The notes: generated by a model from the sequence alone, not told the origin. A stretch of DNA of 18,472 bases from VBAS01 sp035292525 (GCA_035292525.1 DATDPZ010000260.1:1-18472), one strand, 5' to 3'; numbered from the stretch's first letter, positions 1 to 7,383 are shown. A program made the numbers and translations.

Positions 1-1087
1 TTTCGGGTTCCTGTAATTTTCTGAGCAATGTAAGAAGTTGTTTGTCTGTATCAGAAAAATTTTCTGTATTCACATATTTTGTCAGGTCAATCTTTTCCAC
101 TTTACCGGGAAAGGAAGTGCTGTTTTCATCCGCTTCGCCACAGATGGCATTGATGGTAAAATAAGGATAGTTTTTTTTATTAAAATGCAGTACCACGCCC
201 AGCCGTTGGGTAATAACGGGTATCCTGTCCGGTTCTGTTTCGGTCATCACCTCTTCTTTAATAAAAACGGGCCGTGGCGCCGAAACGGGTTGGGTGTTTA
301 CCCGTTTTATTCCTGTATCCAGCACCCTTAAATAAGGCTTGCCTTCTTTGTAAGTGAATTCAAATTTACCGGTGAGATCATCATTTAATGAATAGCCATA
401 CGCTTCCAGTAATTTGTTTTTTTCTTTATCCCAGTTGCGGATGCTTTCGAAATAGTTCGGGCCATGGATGTCCAGCAGCTGTAAAAAAACAATGGCCTTT
501 GGTAAACAGAGGGGATGGTCTTCATCTGCATAATCGCAGCTGGTATCAAAATTCTTTTCTTCGTTCTTTTTTATAATGACACGATAGTTTTTTCCATCCA
601 GCAGCACGGAGGCCTTAACTGTTTCGTCTTTTGCTGATTCTATTTCTGCACGGTGTGACCGTAAATAATTTTCTGCTTCTGCATACGTTTCCTGTGAGCA
701 AAGCAGTTTGATTGTTCTCAGGTCCAGTGTTTTCATTTTTGCAACGGTGTGCCGCTGGTCGTATGCAGGCTCTGCTGTTTTCAACAGGTTTTTGTCCAGC
801 ATTTCCTGTAATTGAAATAAAGAAGCTGCTTCGTGCCTGCAGATATCTCCCAGGTTGTAGGGGCAGGCACACCTGAGCGAAACATGTTGCGGGTCATTTA
901 TTTTCTGAACATACACTTTGTAAAACGTAGCATAACTATCGTCTTTTACCCGGAATACGGCAGAGCAAAAAAGATGATCGTATTCAATCAGCTCGGCAAA
1001 TCCGATGGAGTGAATTTTTTTTCCACGACGGATCACTTCATCGGTTCCATGGGTGTACACATACTTGATCAGGTGCGGCAGGGCCAA
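1..1087 (-). CDS. SWIM zinc-finger protein, N-terminal part, probably of an SNF2-family helicase (partial)
   Basis: An open minus-strand frame runs from 1093 off the left edge without a stop. The translation contains a SWIM-type zinc finger, C-A-C-P followed by a short loop and D-I-C-R-H (CxC...CxH), about 75 residues from the start. It is followed by a charged region with a Cys-rich stretch (S-C-D-Y-A-D-E-D-H-P-L-C) and the block Y-F-E-S-I-R-N-W-D-K-E-K-N. In Bacteroidota, proteins of this form commonly continue into an SNF2/DEAD-like helicase module. That module would lie outside the window, so the helicase part is inference. SWIM domains bind DNA or protein. No ATG is available: the in-frame stop TGA (1096-1094) is followed by N-L-L-A-L-P-H-L-I-K-Y-V-Y. 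I chose TTG at 1087; GTG at 1060 is the alternative. The start abuts a 7-base repeat that may have replaced the original start codon. Confidence 0.75.
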   Translation of the reverse strand, partial: MALPHLIKYVYTHGTDEVIRRGKKIHSIGFAELIEYDHLFCSAVFRVKDDSYATFYKVYVQKINDPQHVSLRCACPYNLGDICRHEAASLFQLQEMLDKNLLKTAEPAYDQRHTVAKMKTLDLRTIKLLCSQETYAEAENYLRSHRAEIESAKDETVKASVLLDGKNYRVIIKKNEEKNFDTSCDYADEDHPLCLPKAIVFLQLLDIHGPNYFESIRNWDKEKNKLLEAYGYSLNDDLTGKFEFTYKEGKPYLRVLDTGIKRVNTQPVSAPRPVFIKEEVMTETEPDRIPVITQRLGVVLHFNKKNYPYFTINAICGEADENSTSFPGKVEKIDLTKYVNTENFSDTDKQLLTLLRKLQEPE

Positions 1088-1089
1088 GA

Positions 1090-1145
1090 GGTTTCAGATT
1101 TTAGATTTTCAATTTCAGATTACCGGATAATCCGCAATCAGAAAA
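1090..1145. repeat. Degenerate 7-base tandem repeat at the start of the SWIM protein gene
   Basis: Successive heptamers can be read as GGTTTCA, GATTTTA, GATTTTC, AATTTCA, GATTACC and so on from 1090. A second short run (TTCAGTG, ATCAGTG) lies at 1183-1196. The repeat supplies the in-frame stop (1094-1096) just upstream of the SWIM coding frame. Its period of seven matches the repeats at 3400-3427 and 15221-15255. Confidence 0.5.
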
Positions 1146-1155
1146 GAACAATCTG

Positions 1156-1163
1156 CAAAAATA
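1156..1163 (-). promoter_or_regulatory. Candidate -7 box for the SWIM protein gene
   Basis: The minus strand reads TATTTTTG, a full match to the Bacteroidota sigma-A -7 consensus TAnnTTTG. It would place the transcript start near 1152, about 65 bases before the TTG start. I see no clear TTG at -33, so this is a weak call. Confidence 0.28.
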
Positions 1164-1287
1164 AAGGAATGTCATTCTGATTTTCAGTGATCAGTGAATA
1201 AAATACTTATTTAATTTTTTGTAGTAAAATGCAAAAAAAATGAAGTACCTTGTTTGGTTTTTTTATTTTTCCGGATCAGAAAAAAAA

Positions 1288-2019
1288 TTATTTAAGTATC
1301 AACTGACCGTTTTCATAAAAGGGCAACACATTCGCCACATCAGCAGTCAGGCAATAGCGGATATCTTTTTCCAAACCAAATCCCATCAACCGGTGATAAT
1401 GAGAGGCGTTGTTTTTTTTCATAAAACCAAAGAGGTCTTTCTTTCCCTTTTTATAAATTGTTTCAGCCAGGTGAGAGGAATCGCAATTAATAGTAAATGC
1501 TTTTTTCACTTTGGATATAACTGCCCCGGCAAATAACATGTCTTCTATATTTACACGGTCTTTCCATGCGGCACAGCCAAGAATTACATTTTGATTCTTT
1601 TGTAAAAGATAATCGCAAACAGCAGTATAGTTAGGGAAGGATCCTGTAATAATTTCTCTGGCTCCTTTATCAAGCGCCATTTGCAGCAATCGTGTTCCGT
1701 TGGTAGTGGTAAAAACCAGGGTCTTTCCTTCTATAAACTCCCCTGGATATTCAAAAGGAGAATTACCATACTTCAACCCATCGGCAATTTTTCCATCTCT
1801 TTCGCCAGCCGTAATGCCATCCAGCTGTTTTCCCAATTCAATACATCGGTTTATACTGTCTACCGGTATGACGGCTTTGGCCCCGTTAAATAATGCCGTG
1901 GCAATAGTGGAAGTGGCACGAAGCACATCTATGATAACAACAACACTGTTGCTGACATCGTAGAGCTGCAGTAAGGCAGGGGAAAGCGAAGTGAAGAGGG
2001 TGGGTTTTTGTTTTGGCAT
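1288..2019 (-). CDS. comB: 2-phosphosulfolactate phosphatase family protein (ComB)
   Basis: This is a 243-residue protein of the ComB family, which removes phosphate from 2-phosphosulfolactate to give sulfolactate. In methanogens that is a step of coenzyme M synthesis. Many bacteria without coenzyme M have homologues whose role is unclear. Family hallmarks are visible: I-I-D-V-L-R-A-T-S-T (residues 29-38), G-E-R-D-G (72-76), Y-G-N-S-P (84-88), F-T-T-T-N-G-T-R (103-110) and a late N-I-E-D-M-L-F-A-G-A block. The protein is full length for the family and no signal peptide is seen, so it should be cytosolic. I prefer ATG at 2019; a TTG two codons upstream (2025) is in frame. The gene stands alone and is divergent from the lipoprotein gene. 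The family call is secure, but the physiological substrate in this organism is inferred. Confidence 0.88.
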   Translation of the reverse strand: MPKQKPTLFTSLSPALLQLYDVSNSVVVIIDVLRATSTIATALFNGAKAVIPVDSINRCIELGKQLDGITAGERDGKIADGLKYGNSPFEYPGEFIEGKTLVFTTTNGTRLLQMALDKGAREIITGSFPNYTAVCDYLLQKNQNVILGCAAWKDRVNIEDMLFAGAVISKVKKAFTINCDSSHLAETIYKKGKKDLFGFMKKNNASHYHRLMGFGLEKDIRYCLTADVANVLPFYENGQLILK

Positions 2020-2022
2020 CAG

Positions 2023-2030
2023 CAAATATA
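2023..2030 (-). promoter_or_regulatory. Candidate -7 box directly at the comB start codon
   Basis: The minus strand reads TATATTTG, a perfect TAnnTTTG, ending four bases before the ATG at 2019. If used, the transcript would begin at or very near the start codon (a leaderless mRNA). A TTG lies upstream (2049-2047), but the gap of 16 bases is shorter than usual. Confidence 0.3.
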
Positions 2031-2225
2031 AAAGATATCAATTTTTCAATGTTGTTTTACTTTCCCGGCTGTCTTATTGTCTTTGATTACAGAGGCAATA
2101 CTGAGTTTCATCTGCTTTATATTCTTAAAAATGGGCAAGTTCAGTTTCACAGGAATTTCATTAAATTGACTATTGCCAGCAACGGAGATCCGCATTTATC
2201 CGTTTCTAAAAGCAATAAGAAAAAG

Positions 2226-2795
2226 TTGAAATTAAACTGCATTATAATTTTCATAGTTCTTCTTTCCTGTTATTTTATTATTACAGGTTGTGCAAAAGAA
2301 TACAGCTATGAAGGAGGAATCATTCCCGTTATAACTGACAGCATACCATCAGTAACCCCGGCGTATGTATGCCCCGCCTGCCCGGGCAATGATAATTTCC
2401 AGGAAAACAAATGGAGCCTGCTGGATGATACGCTATTGCGATGTGGCATTATTGATACAGCCATCGTAAGTCCCGAAAGAACCGGATTTACTTTTTTTGG
2501 ACCCTCTTCTTGTTCAGAAGATACAGGAATTATCATGACTATCTACCTGGATACCGTTCACCTCAACCGGGATATTACAAATGTAACTTTCAGCCGGAAT
2601 GCTTTTTATTATTACGACAACGTGTTGAATACTTATATTTATATGAGTGCCCAGTTTAATCCTTTTACTGTAACGCTTATAAGTTACAATCATCAGACAA
2701 AACTTGCCTGGGGCAGTTTCAGCGGTTTCGCTTACAAAACAAATGGTGGTGGTTCCTCAATTCGTTCCGGAAAATTCAAGGTCAAATTACATTAG
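2226..2795 (+). CDS. Hypothetical lipoprotein
   Basis: I do not recognise the family. The protein begins with a lipoprotein signal: Lys residues, a hydrophobic stretch C-I-I-I-F-I-V-L-L-S-C-Y-F-I-I, and lipobox I-T-G-C. The mature chain is about 168 residues. It has a C-P-A-C-P motif soon after the lipid-bearing cysteine, then alternating polar and hydrophobic segments suggesting beta structure, and ends in S-G-K-F-K-V-K-L-H, reminiscent of small beta-rich Bacteroidota lipoproteins. The frame is open back to an ATG at 2013, but that start would overlap the comB start and add about 70 residues before the signal. I therefore chose TTG at 2226, which gives a 22-residue signal; TTG at 2166 is also possible. 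The gene is convergent with the SRPBCC gene. Expected location is the periplasmic face of the inner membrane or the outer membrane. Confidence 0.6.
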   Translation: MKLNCIIIFIVLLSCYFIITGCAKEYSYEGGIIPVITDSIPSVTPAYVCPACPGNDNFQENKWSLLDDTLLRCGIIDTAIVSPERTGFTFFGPSSCSEDTGIIMTIYLDTVHLNRDITNVTFSRNAFYYYDNVLNTYIYMSAQFNPFTVTLISYNHQTKLAWGSFSGFAYKTNGGGSSIRSGKFKVKLH

Positions 2796-2907
2796 CTTTT
2801 TACAACTGATATTGGTTGGATTCAGTTAACAAACCTGGTTTAAGAAAACAGGTAAAGGGGATATCCAATAATGCGGGGTTCCTGAGAAAAATTTATGTGT
2901 GTCAGGA

Positions 2908-3387
2908 CTACCGGTAACCAAGCACTGCCCGCCACTTTTCTCCTTCGCCATATTGCCTGATTACTTCATTTCTGTTAAGTACCATTTTTTCCAGATACGA
3001 ATTCAGGTAAAATTGGTTAATAAATTTACCCAATAACCCATACGCTGTTTCATAATGGATTATGTCAATAATGATGCTGCCATTTTCTGCCGGCTTAAAA
3101 AAATGTTCATGCAGGAAGGAAACCAAATCTCCCCGGATCATTTTTTCTGTGAATTTTTCAAATGGAATCATTTCAATGACTTTTAATGTAAAAAATCTTG
3201 TTTTAAATAAATGCTTTGTTTTCCAGGTCACGGTATCATCTATATTGATCAGGCCGGAGGTGATGCCGGCAATGGCCACCTCGCCGGTTTGTTGCATGGA
3301 AATTTTATGCAAACTGATATTGCGGCTGAGATCAAATACCCGATCTACAGGTGCTGCAATGAATGTGGTAAGATGAATCGTGGGCAT
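2908..3387 (-). CDS. SRPBCC (START-like) family protein
   Basis: This 159-residue protein opens with I-H-L-T-T-F-I-A-A-P-V-D-R-V-F-D-L-S-R, the usual first strand and helix of the SRPBCC/polyketide-cyclase fold. Central strands follow (T-V-T-W-K-T-K-H-L-F-K, F-F-T-L-K-V-I-E-M-I-P-F), then a long C-terminal helix with Y-L-E-K-M-V-L-N-R-N-E-V-I-R-Q-Y. Proteins of this fold bind hydrophobic ligands in a deep cavity. Bacteroidota relatives are sometimes annotated as cell-division inhibitors because they are fused to or adjacent to SulA-like genes, but nothing here supports that. No signal peptide or membrane segment is seen. It lies downstream of gcvT in the same direction, with a palindrome and a heptamer repeat between them, so it is probably transcribed separately. 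Confidence 0.75.
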   Translation of the reverse strand: MPTIHLTTFIAAPVDRVFDLSRNISLHKISMQQTGEVAIAGITSGLINIDDTVTWKTKHLFKTRFFTLKVIEMIPFEKFTEKMIRGDLVSFLHEHFFKPAENGSIIIDIIHYETAYGLLGKFINQFYLNSYLEKMVLNRNEVIRQYGEGEKWRAVLGYR

Positions 3388-3399
3388 ATCAGAGAAATT

Positions 3400-3427
3400 G
3401 AAGTATGAAGTAAGATGTCAGATGTAC
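3400..3427. repeat. 7-base tandem repeat, four units
   Basis: Four consecutive heptamers can be read directly: GAAGTAT, GAAGTAA, GATGTCA and GATGTAC, followed by GAC. The repeat lies 12 bases upstream of the SRPBCC start codon, where its leader or promoter should be. Confidence 0.6.
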
Positions 3428-3510
3428 GACCTTTCTAAAACACAAAACCCATCCAATGTTATTTACAATTCTTATTAAAATATTTCAATAAGCACGAGCC
3501 GTGTGATGGT

Positions 3511-3545
3511 GGCTTCCCCCTTTGGGGGAAGTCGGAAGGGGGCTT
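3511..3545. repeat. GC-rich palindromic repeat directly after the gcvT stop codon
   Basis: CTTCCCCC and GGGGGAAG (8-base arms) flank TTT, forming a perfect hairpin at 3513-3531. A second G-rich arm (GGAAGGGGGC, 3534-3543) follows. The element ends at the base next to the gcvT stop codon (3546-3548). Read on the minus strand it begins AAAAGCCCCC, the same opening as the element inside selU at 15665. There is no T-run after the hairpin on the gcvT strand, so it is not a classic terminator. Confidence 0.65.
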
Positions 3546-4652
3546 TTAACTGAAAGGAAGCTTCACCACTTTTGCTTTTAGTGATTTATCCCTTACTGCC
3601 ACAAATATTTCAGTATCCAGGTTTGCGTTTTCAACTGTAACATAACCCATGCCAATGGCTTTTTGTAATGCAGGCGATTGGGTACCGGAGGTTACCTGTC
3701 CGATGGTTTTCCCGGCAACATCTTTTAATTCGTAGCCATGGCGGGGAATTCCCCGGTCAATCATTTCAAAAGCAACCAGTTTTCTTTTTACTCCCTCTCT
3801 TTTTTGTTTTTCAAAAATATTTTTTGAAGTAAAATCTTTTGAAAATTTTGTAATCCAGCCCAGCCCGGCTTCCATTGGCGAAGTGGTATCATCAATATCA
3901 TTTCCATATAGACAAAATCCCATTTCAAGCCGCAATGTATCCCTGGCGCCCAGCCCAATTGGTTTTAACCCCTGCGGACCACCAATTTTAAAAATCGCAT
4001 CCCATATTTTACCGGCTGCTCCATCTTTATCTTCAAAATAAATCTCTACGCCACCGGCACCGGTATATCCTGTTGCACTTATTAATACATTGTCAACGCC
4101 TGCAAATTTTCCTTTGGCAAATGTGTAGTATTTCAGGTTGAGTATATCTATTTCAGTAAGTGGCTGCAGCATTTTTGTGGCGTTGGGTCCCTGGATGGCC
4201 AGCAGGCAGGTCTTGTCTGAAATATTATGCATCTCCACTCCTTTCGTATTAAACCGGTTTATCCAGTTCCAGTCTTTTTCAATATTACTGGCATTAACCA
4301 CCAACATATAGACTCCTGCCCGACCGGCAGGCGGGTTGTTTTCTTCAATGCAATAAACAAGCAGGTCATCCACAATACCACCGGCTTCATTGGGCAGGCA
4401 ACTGTATTGTGCTTTGCCGGCAGTCAGTTTTGATGCATCGTTGGAAGTAACACGTTGAATCAGGTCAAGTGCATTTTCTCCTTTCAGAATAAATTCTCCC
4501 ATGTGGCTGACATCAAAAACGCCTGCATTTTTTCTTACGGTTGAATGCTCATCGTTGATGCCCGAATAAGAGATGGGCATATTGTAGCCGGCAAATTCAG
4601 CCATTTTAGCGCCAAGGTCAATATGTTTTTGATAGAAGGCTGTGTTTTTCAT
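3546..4652 (-). CDS. gcvT: Aminomethyltransferase (glycine cleavage system T protein)
   Basis: This 368-residue cytosolic enzyme takes the aminomethyl group from the lipoylated H protein, transfers the methylene to tetrahydrofolate and releases ammonia. Family blocks are clear: H-I-D-L-G-A-K-M-A-E-F-A-G-Y-N-M-P (10-26), V-F-D-V-S-H-M-G-E (46-54), G-G-I-V-D-D-L-L-V-Y (91-100, including the catalytic aspartate region), L-A-I-Q-G-P, T-G-Y-T-G-A-G-G-V-E and G-L-G-A-R-D-T-L-R-L-E-M-G. The length is normal apart from an unusual stretch N-P-P-A-G-R-A-G at 106-113, between the strands L-V-Y-C-I-E-E-N and V-Y-M-L-V-V-N. It is encoded by a GC-rich palindrome (4315-4335) and looks like a repeat-derived insert. 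The gene has its own candidate promoter just after the terminator of the PspC gene. No other glycine-cleavage genes are in the window. Confidence 0.96.
   Translation of the reverse strand: MKNTAFYQKHIDLGAKMAEFAGYNMPISYSGINDEHSTVRKNAGVFDVSHMGEFILKGENALDLIQRVTSNDASKLTAGKAQYSCLPNEAGGIVDDLLVYCIEENNPPAGRAGVYMLVVNASNIEKDWNWINRFNTKGVEMHNISDKTCLLAIQGPNATKMLQPLTEIDILNLKYYTFAKGKFAGVDNVLISATGYTGAGGVEIYFEDKDGAAGKIWDAIFKIGGPQGLKPIGLGARDTLRLEMGFCLYGNDIDDTTSPMEAGLGWITKFSKDFTSKNIFEKQKREGVKRKLVAFEMIDRGIPRHGYELKDVAGKTIGQVTSGTQSPALQKAIGMGYVTVENANLDTEIFVAVRDKSLKAKVVKLPFS
4315..4335. repeat. GC-rich palindrome inside gcvT
   Basis: CCTGCC (4315-4320) and GGCAGG (4326-4331) form a 6-base inverted repeat, followed by CGGG. 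On the coding strand it encodes P-P-A-G-R-A-G. It shares GCAGGCGGG with the intergenic element downstream of padR (6994-7034). Confidence 0.55.
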
Positions 4653-4671
4653 AATAAAAATATGGGGTTGG

Positions 4672-4679
4672 CAAATATA
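4672..4679 (-). promoter_or_regulatory. Candidate -7 box for gcvT
   Basis: The minus strand reads TATATTTG, matching TAnnTTTG exactly, 20 bases before the gcvT ATG and directly downstream of the PspC terminator. The predicted transcript start near 4668 leaves a leader of about 15 bases. No clear -33 TTG is seen. Confidence 0.38.
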
Positions 4680-4690
4680 AGATTAGCAAA

Positions 4691-4724
4691 ATAAAAAAGC
4701 CCCTTTTTGAAAAGGAGCTCTTTT
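4691..4724 (-). terminator. Intrinsic terminator of the padR-pspC unit
   Basis: On the minus strand, AAAAGAGCTCCTTTT (4724-4710) pairs with AAAAGGGGCTTTTTT (4707-4693) over 15 base pairs, two or three of them G-T. The stem runs into a T-run with ATTTT beyond. It lies about 40 bases after the stop of the PspC gene and before the gcvT promoter, so it should separate the two transcription units. Confidence 0.75.
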
Positions 4725-4763
4725 GTTCCCAGATAAAATCAGGGAATCCAACTTCAACCGAGT

Positions 4764-6971
4764 TTAATTGAATAACTGTACCAGGGAAAATATCGGTGAA
4801 CCACTGATGCCTATATCATCATTGTCTTTTTCGTCTATACTTTCTCCACGGGATCTGTTGGATTTTTTTGCAGAATCCCTGGAAGCACCAGACGCTTGTT
4901 TGACTTTAATTTGTTCTTGTTTCCTTTCTTCGAGTTCTTTCAATTCATTTTTCTTTTTTTCAATTGATTTTTCAAGACGGGTACTGTCATTATCATTATA
5001 GCGGTAATTGTTTTTTAAAACAGGCGAGCCATCAGCATTCTTTAATTCACCATCAACTCCCATGATATAATCTGTATTTTTCATCCAGCGGAAAGAGTCA
5101 AATTCATCAATATCAACTCTCATTCTTCCGTTTCTCCAACCACTGTTTCTTTTTACCCGGATATTTACAGGATTTAATTTGTCACTTACAGACTCATCAA
5201 ATCTTATTTTCTTTCCAACCGGAATTTTTATTTCAACTGCTACCATTTGCCCGCGGTATTTACTGTCTTTATCAATTGCAAAACCGCTTCCCAAATCAAG
5301 CACTCCGTTTGCATAAGCGGCGTGGTATTGTATTTTTCCGGCTCTCCGCTCTACATCTTTATTGGTTTTACCGGCGCTGTATTTTTTTATGGTAACATGA
5401 TAGGAAGAATCCAGGCTGGGCAATATGTTGAATTTCACAAAAGACATTTTTAATGTGTCCTCAGAAAGATCCCATCCTTCAGAATCGCCATCAATCCACC
5501 AGTAGCGGTCAGTGAACTCCAAAACCGGCTCAGATACTGCAACGATTAACTTGTTATCTATTGGCTGAGTAACCAAAGGAATCTCCACCGGGGTGCTATA
5601 GTCATAATACCGGATGTCTTTTGATATACTGGCGATAAGCAGAACTACAGAAACCCAACCCAAAGCCCACAGTCCGCCAAAGGTCCAGCCCAGGTAATTA
5701 CTTTTTGATTTTACTCCTATAATTCTTCTGATGAGCCAGATAAGAAAGCCTACCAGCGGCACGCCCAGGAATAGTATAACTGTGCCCCATGCATATGCCT
5801 GCTGCCAATTGCTGGTCCATAAAAAATTATTGACGGGCCACCATGCCATTCCACCAAAGATGATTGCCATTAATGCAACAAAGAGACCAAAGGCAATAGT
5901 GCCGGCAATAAATAAAAAGAAAACTTTAAACAAAACGCCGATAGCATGACCAATTCCATTGGCCACCGGCCTGGCCGTTTGTCTTACTTCAGCAGCAAAT
6001 TCTTTACCCCGTGTGTTCGAAAATTCTTTTGCTTTTGTACCCAAATTTTGTGCAGATTCTTTTACATCTTCACTCCAGTCTTTCAGCTTGTCTTTCATGC
6101 TGCCTATTCCTTCCTGCACATTTTGTTTGATGGTAGAAACATTTACACTTTCGCCCCTCATTTCCATTTTTTCATAAGGGCTTCTGGCTTCCGGCAATAC
6201 GATCCACAATACTATATAAATAAGTATAAAAGTGCCACTCAATGAACCAAAGAAAATGTTTGGTAAAAAGTTGCCGGAATGAAAGAATGGCCAGCTTAAG
6301 CTTCCGAAGATTATATTTAAAAGGATAGGACCGGCAAACAGGAGGCGAATGATCCAGGTTTCTCTGCCAAAATAAGCAGCTAATCCGCCGGAAACACCGC
6401 CGATAACTTTGTCTTCCGGGTTTCTGAATAACCTTTTTCCGGCAAATCCATCAAGGTCTTTTGGTGGGAGTATGATCCATAATAAAATATAAATCAAAAC
6501 GCCCAGTCCGAATCCACCAAAGGTGATAATGGCAAACAAAATTCTCACAATAGCAGGATCCACATTTAGATAGTTGGCAATACCACTACATACACCACCC
6601 AGAAACTTATCACTGGAGTCACGGAACAATCTGCTTTTTTTTCGAGGCGTTACCGGTTCTGATGTGGCCTGGCTTTTTTGCTGTGAGTGTTTGGCTTCAT
6701 CAGCTTCTTCTGCTTCAAAATCCTCAGGGCGGCCCATTGACTTTGCAATTTCATCCACATCTTCGTCGGAAATTGCAGTAGTTCCTTTACGCACCTTTTC
6801 GCTCATCAGTTCAGCAATACGACTTTCAATGTCGTTGATGATTTCATCACGGCCGTCTTCATTTGCAAAATAGCGACGCAGACTTTCAATATAGCTTTGC
6901 AGCTTTTCATAAGCCGAATCTTCAATGGGTATTACCCTTCCGCTTAAGTTTATATTAATGATCTTTTTCAT
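4764..6971 (-). CDS. PspC-domain membrane protein with two PspC domains
   Basis: This is a 735-residue membrane protein. Residues 1-95 form a soluble, acidic, helical region (M-K-K-I-I-N-I-N-L-S-G ... D-I-E-S-R-I-A-E-L-M). Two PspC domains follow, at about 113-170 (S-R-L-F-R-D-S-S-D-K-F-L-G-G-V-C-S-G-I-A-N-Y-L) and 180-262 (R-L-F-R-N-P-E-D-K-V-I-G-G-V-S-G-G-L). A linker with amphipathic helices spans about 275-335, and further membrane segments lie near 345-375, 393-417 and 428-450. The region from 460 to 660 appears to be an extracytoplasmic beta-rich domain. The C-terminus has a charged coiled-coil (K-K-K-N-E-L-K-E-L-E-E-R-K) and a Lys/Ser-rich tail. PspC domains belong to the phage-shock envelope-stress response, but this long architecture is characteristic of Bacteroidota and its function is not established. 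It follows padR by 64 bases and is very likely co-transcribed and controlled by it. Confidence 0.9.
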   Translation of the reverse strand: MKKIININLSGRVIPIEDSAYEKLQSYIESLRRYFANEDGRDEIINDIESRIAELMSEKVRKGTTAISDEDVDEIAKSMGRPEDFEAEEADEAKHSQQKSQATSEPVTPRKKSRLFRDSSDKFLGGVCSGIANYLNVDPAIVRILFAIITFGGFGLGVLIYILLWIILPPKDLDGFAGKRLFRNPEDKVIGGVSGGLAAYFGRETWIIRLLFAGPILLNIIFGSLSWPFFHSGNFLPNIFFGSLSGTFILIYIVLWIVLPEARSPYEKMEMRGESVNVSTIKQNVQEGIGSMKDKLKDWSEDVKESAQNLGTKAKEFSNTRGKEFAAEVRQTARPVANGIGHAIGVLFKVFFLFIAGTIAFGLFVALMAIIFGGMAWWPVNNFLWTSNWQQAYAWGTVILFLGVPLVGFLIWLIRRIIGVKSKSNYLGWTFGGLWALGWVSVVLLIASISKDIRYYDYSTPVEIPLVTQPIDNKLIVAVSEPVLEFTDRYWWIDGDSEGWDLSEDTLKMSFVKFNILPSLDSSYHVTIKKYSAGKTNKDVERRAGKIQYHAAYANGVLDLGSGFAIDKDSKYRGQMVAVEIKIPVGKKIRFDESVSDKLNPVNIRVKRNSGWRNGRMRVDIDEFDSFRWMKNTDYIMGVDGELKNADGSPVLKNNYRYNDNDSTRLEKSIEKKKNELKELEERKQEQIKVKQASGASRDSAKKSNRSRGESIDEKDNDDIGISGSPIFSLVQLFN

Positions 6972-6993
6972 GTGCTGATTTTTTTTGGTTGAA

Positions 6994-7034
6994 GCCCGCC
7001 TGCTCCAAAGGACTCCTTTGGACCGGCTGACAGG
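6994..7034. repeat. Palindromic repeat between padR and the PspC gene
   Basis: TCCAAAGG (7004-7011) and CCTTTGGA (7015-7022) form a perfect 8-base hairpin with loop ACT. Outer arms CCTG (6999-7002) and CAGG (7031-7034) extend it. The element ends one base before the padR stop codon triplet (7036-7038), as the 3511-3545 element does at gcvT. It may act as an mRNA-stabilising or attenuating hairpin between the two co-transcribed genes. Confidence 0.65.
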
Positions 7035-7035
7035 T

Positions 7036-7383
7036 TTATATTATTGGTGTTGGGTTGGTTTTTTGTGTTAATGCATTTACACCATTGGCAAGTTCCTGCC
7101 AGGTTGTTTGTAATTCATTATAAAATGATTCGCCTTTTTCAGTCAGTGAAAAATATTTTCGGGGAGGGCCGGAATTGCTTTCCACCCAGCGGTAAGATAG
7201 CATCTCTGCATTTTTAAGCCGGGTAAGCAAAGGGTATAAAGTACCTTCAAGAATTTGGAGATTGGCAGCTCTCATCTCCTCTACAATATCACTTGGGTAG
7301 GCTTCTCCTCTTCTGATGATGGAAAGAATACAAAATTCCAATATTCCTTTTCTCATCTGGCTCTGTGTGTTTTCAATATTCAT
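7036..7383 (-). CDS. PadR-family transcriptional regulator
   Basis: This 115-residue protein is a small PadR-type winged-helix repressor. Residues 10-30 (M-R-K-G-I-L-E-F-C-I-L-S-I-I) form the first helix. The recognition region is E-G-T-L-Y-P-L-L-T-R-L-K-N-A-E-M-L (46-62), and the wing is S-Y-R-W-V-E-S-N-S-G-P-P-R-K-Y-F-S-L-T-E-K-G (63-84). A C-terminal helix (F-Y-N-E-L-Q-T-T-W-Q-E-L) is expected to dimerise. The family binds palindromic operators and is usually autoregulated. A perfect inverted repeat overlapping its own -33 promoter element (7501-7521) fits that. It is the first gene of a probable two-gene operon with the double-PspC protein, an arrangement seen repeatedly in Bacteroidota. 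The inducing signal is unknown. Confidence 0.92.
   Translation of the reverse strand: MNIENTQSQMRKGILEFCILSIIRRGEAYPSDIVEEMRAANLQILEGTLYPLLTRLKNAEMLSYRWVESNSGPPRKYFSLTEKGESFYNELQTTWQELANGVNALTQKTNPTPII

Noticed and set aside
833..1180. Plus-strand open frame of 115 codons in the first kilobase
   Set aside because: It is antisense to the SWIM-domain frame, which carries a recognisable CxC...CxH zinc finger. The plus-strand translation has no recognisable features.
2013..2225. Extension of the lipoprotein frame back to ATG 2013
   Set aside because: It would put about 70 residues before the signal peptide and overlap the comB start and promoter. The lipobox at the proper distance from TTG 2226 argues for the shorter form.
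2838..2858. ACCTG/CAGGT inverted repeat after the lipoprotein gene, considered as a terminator
   Set aside because: The arms are only five bases long and there is no T-run after them on either strand.
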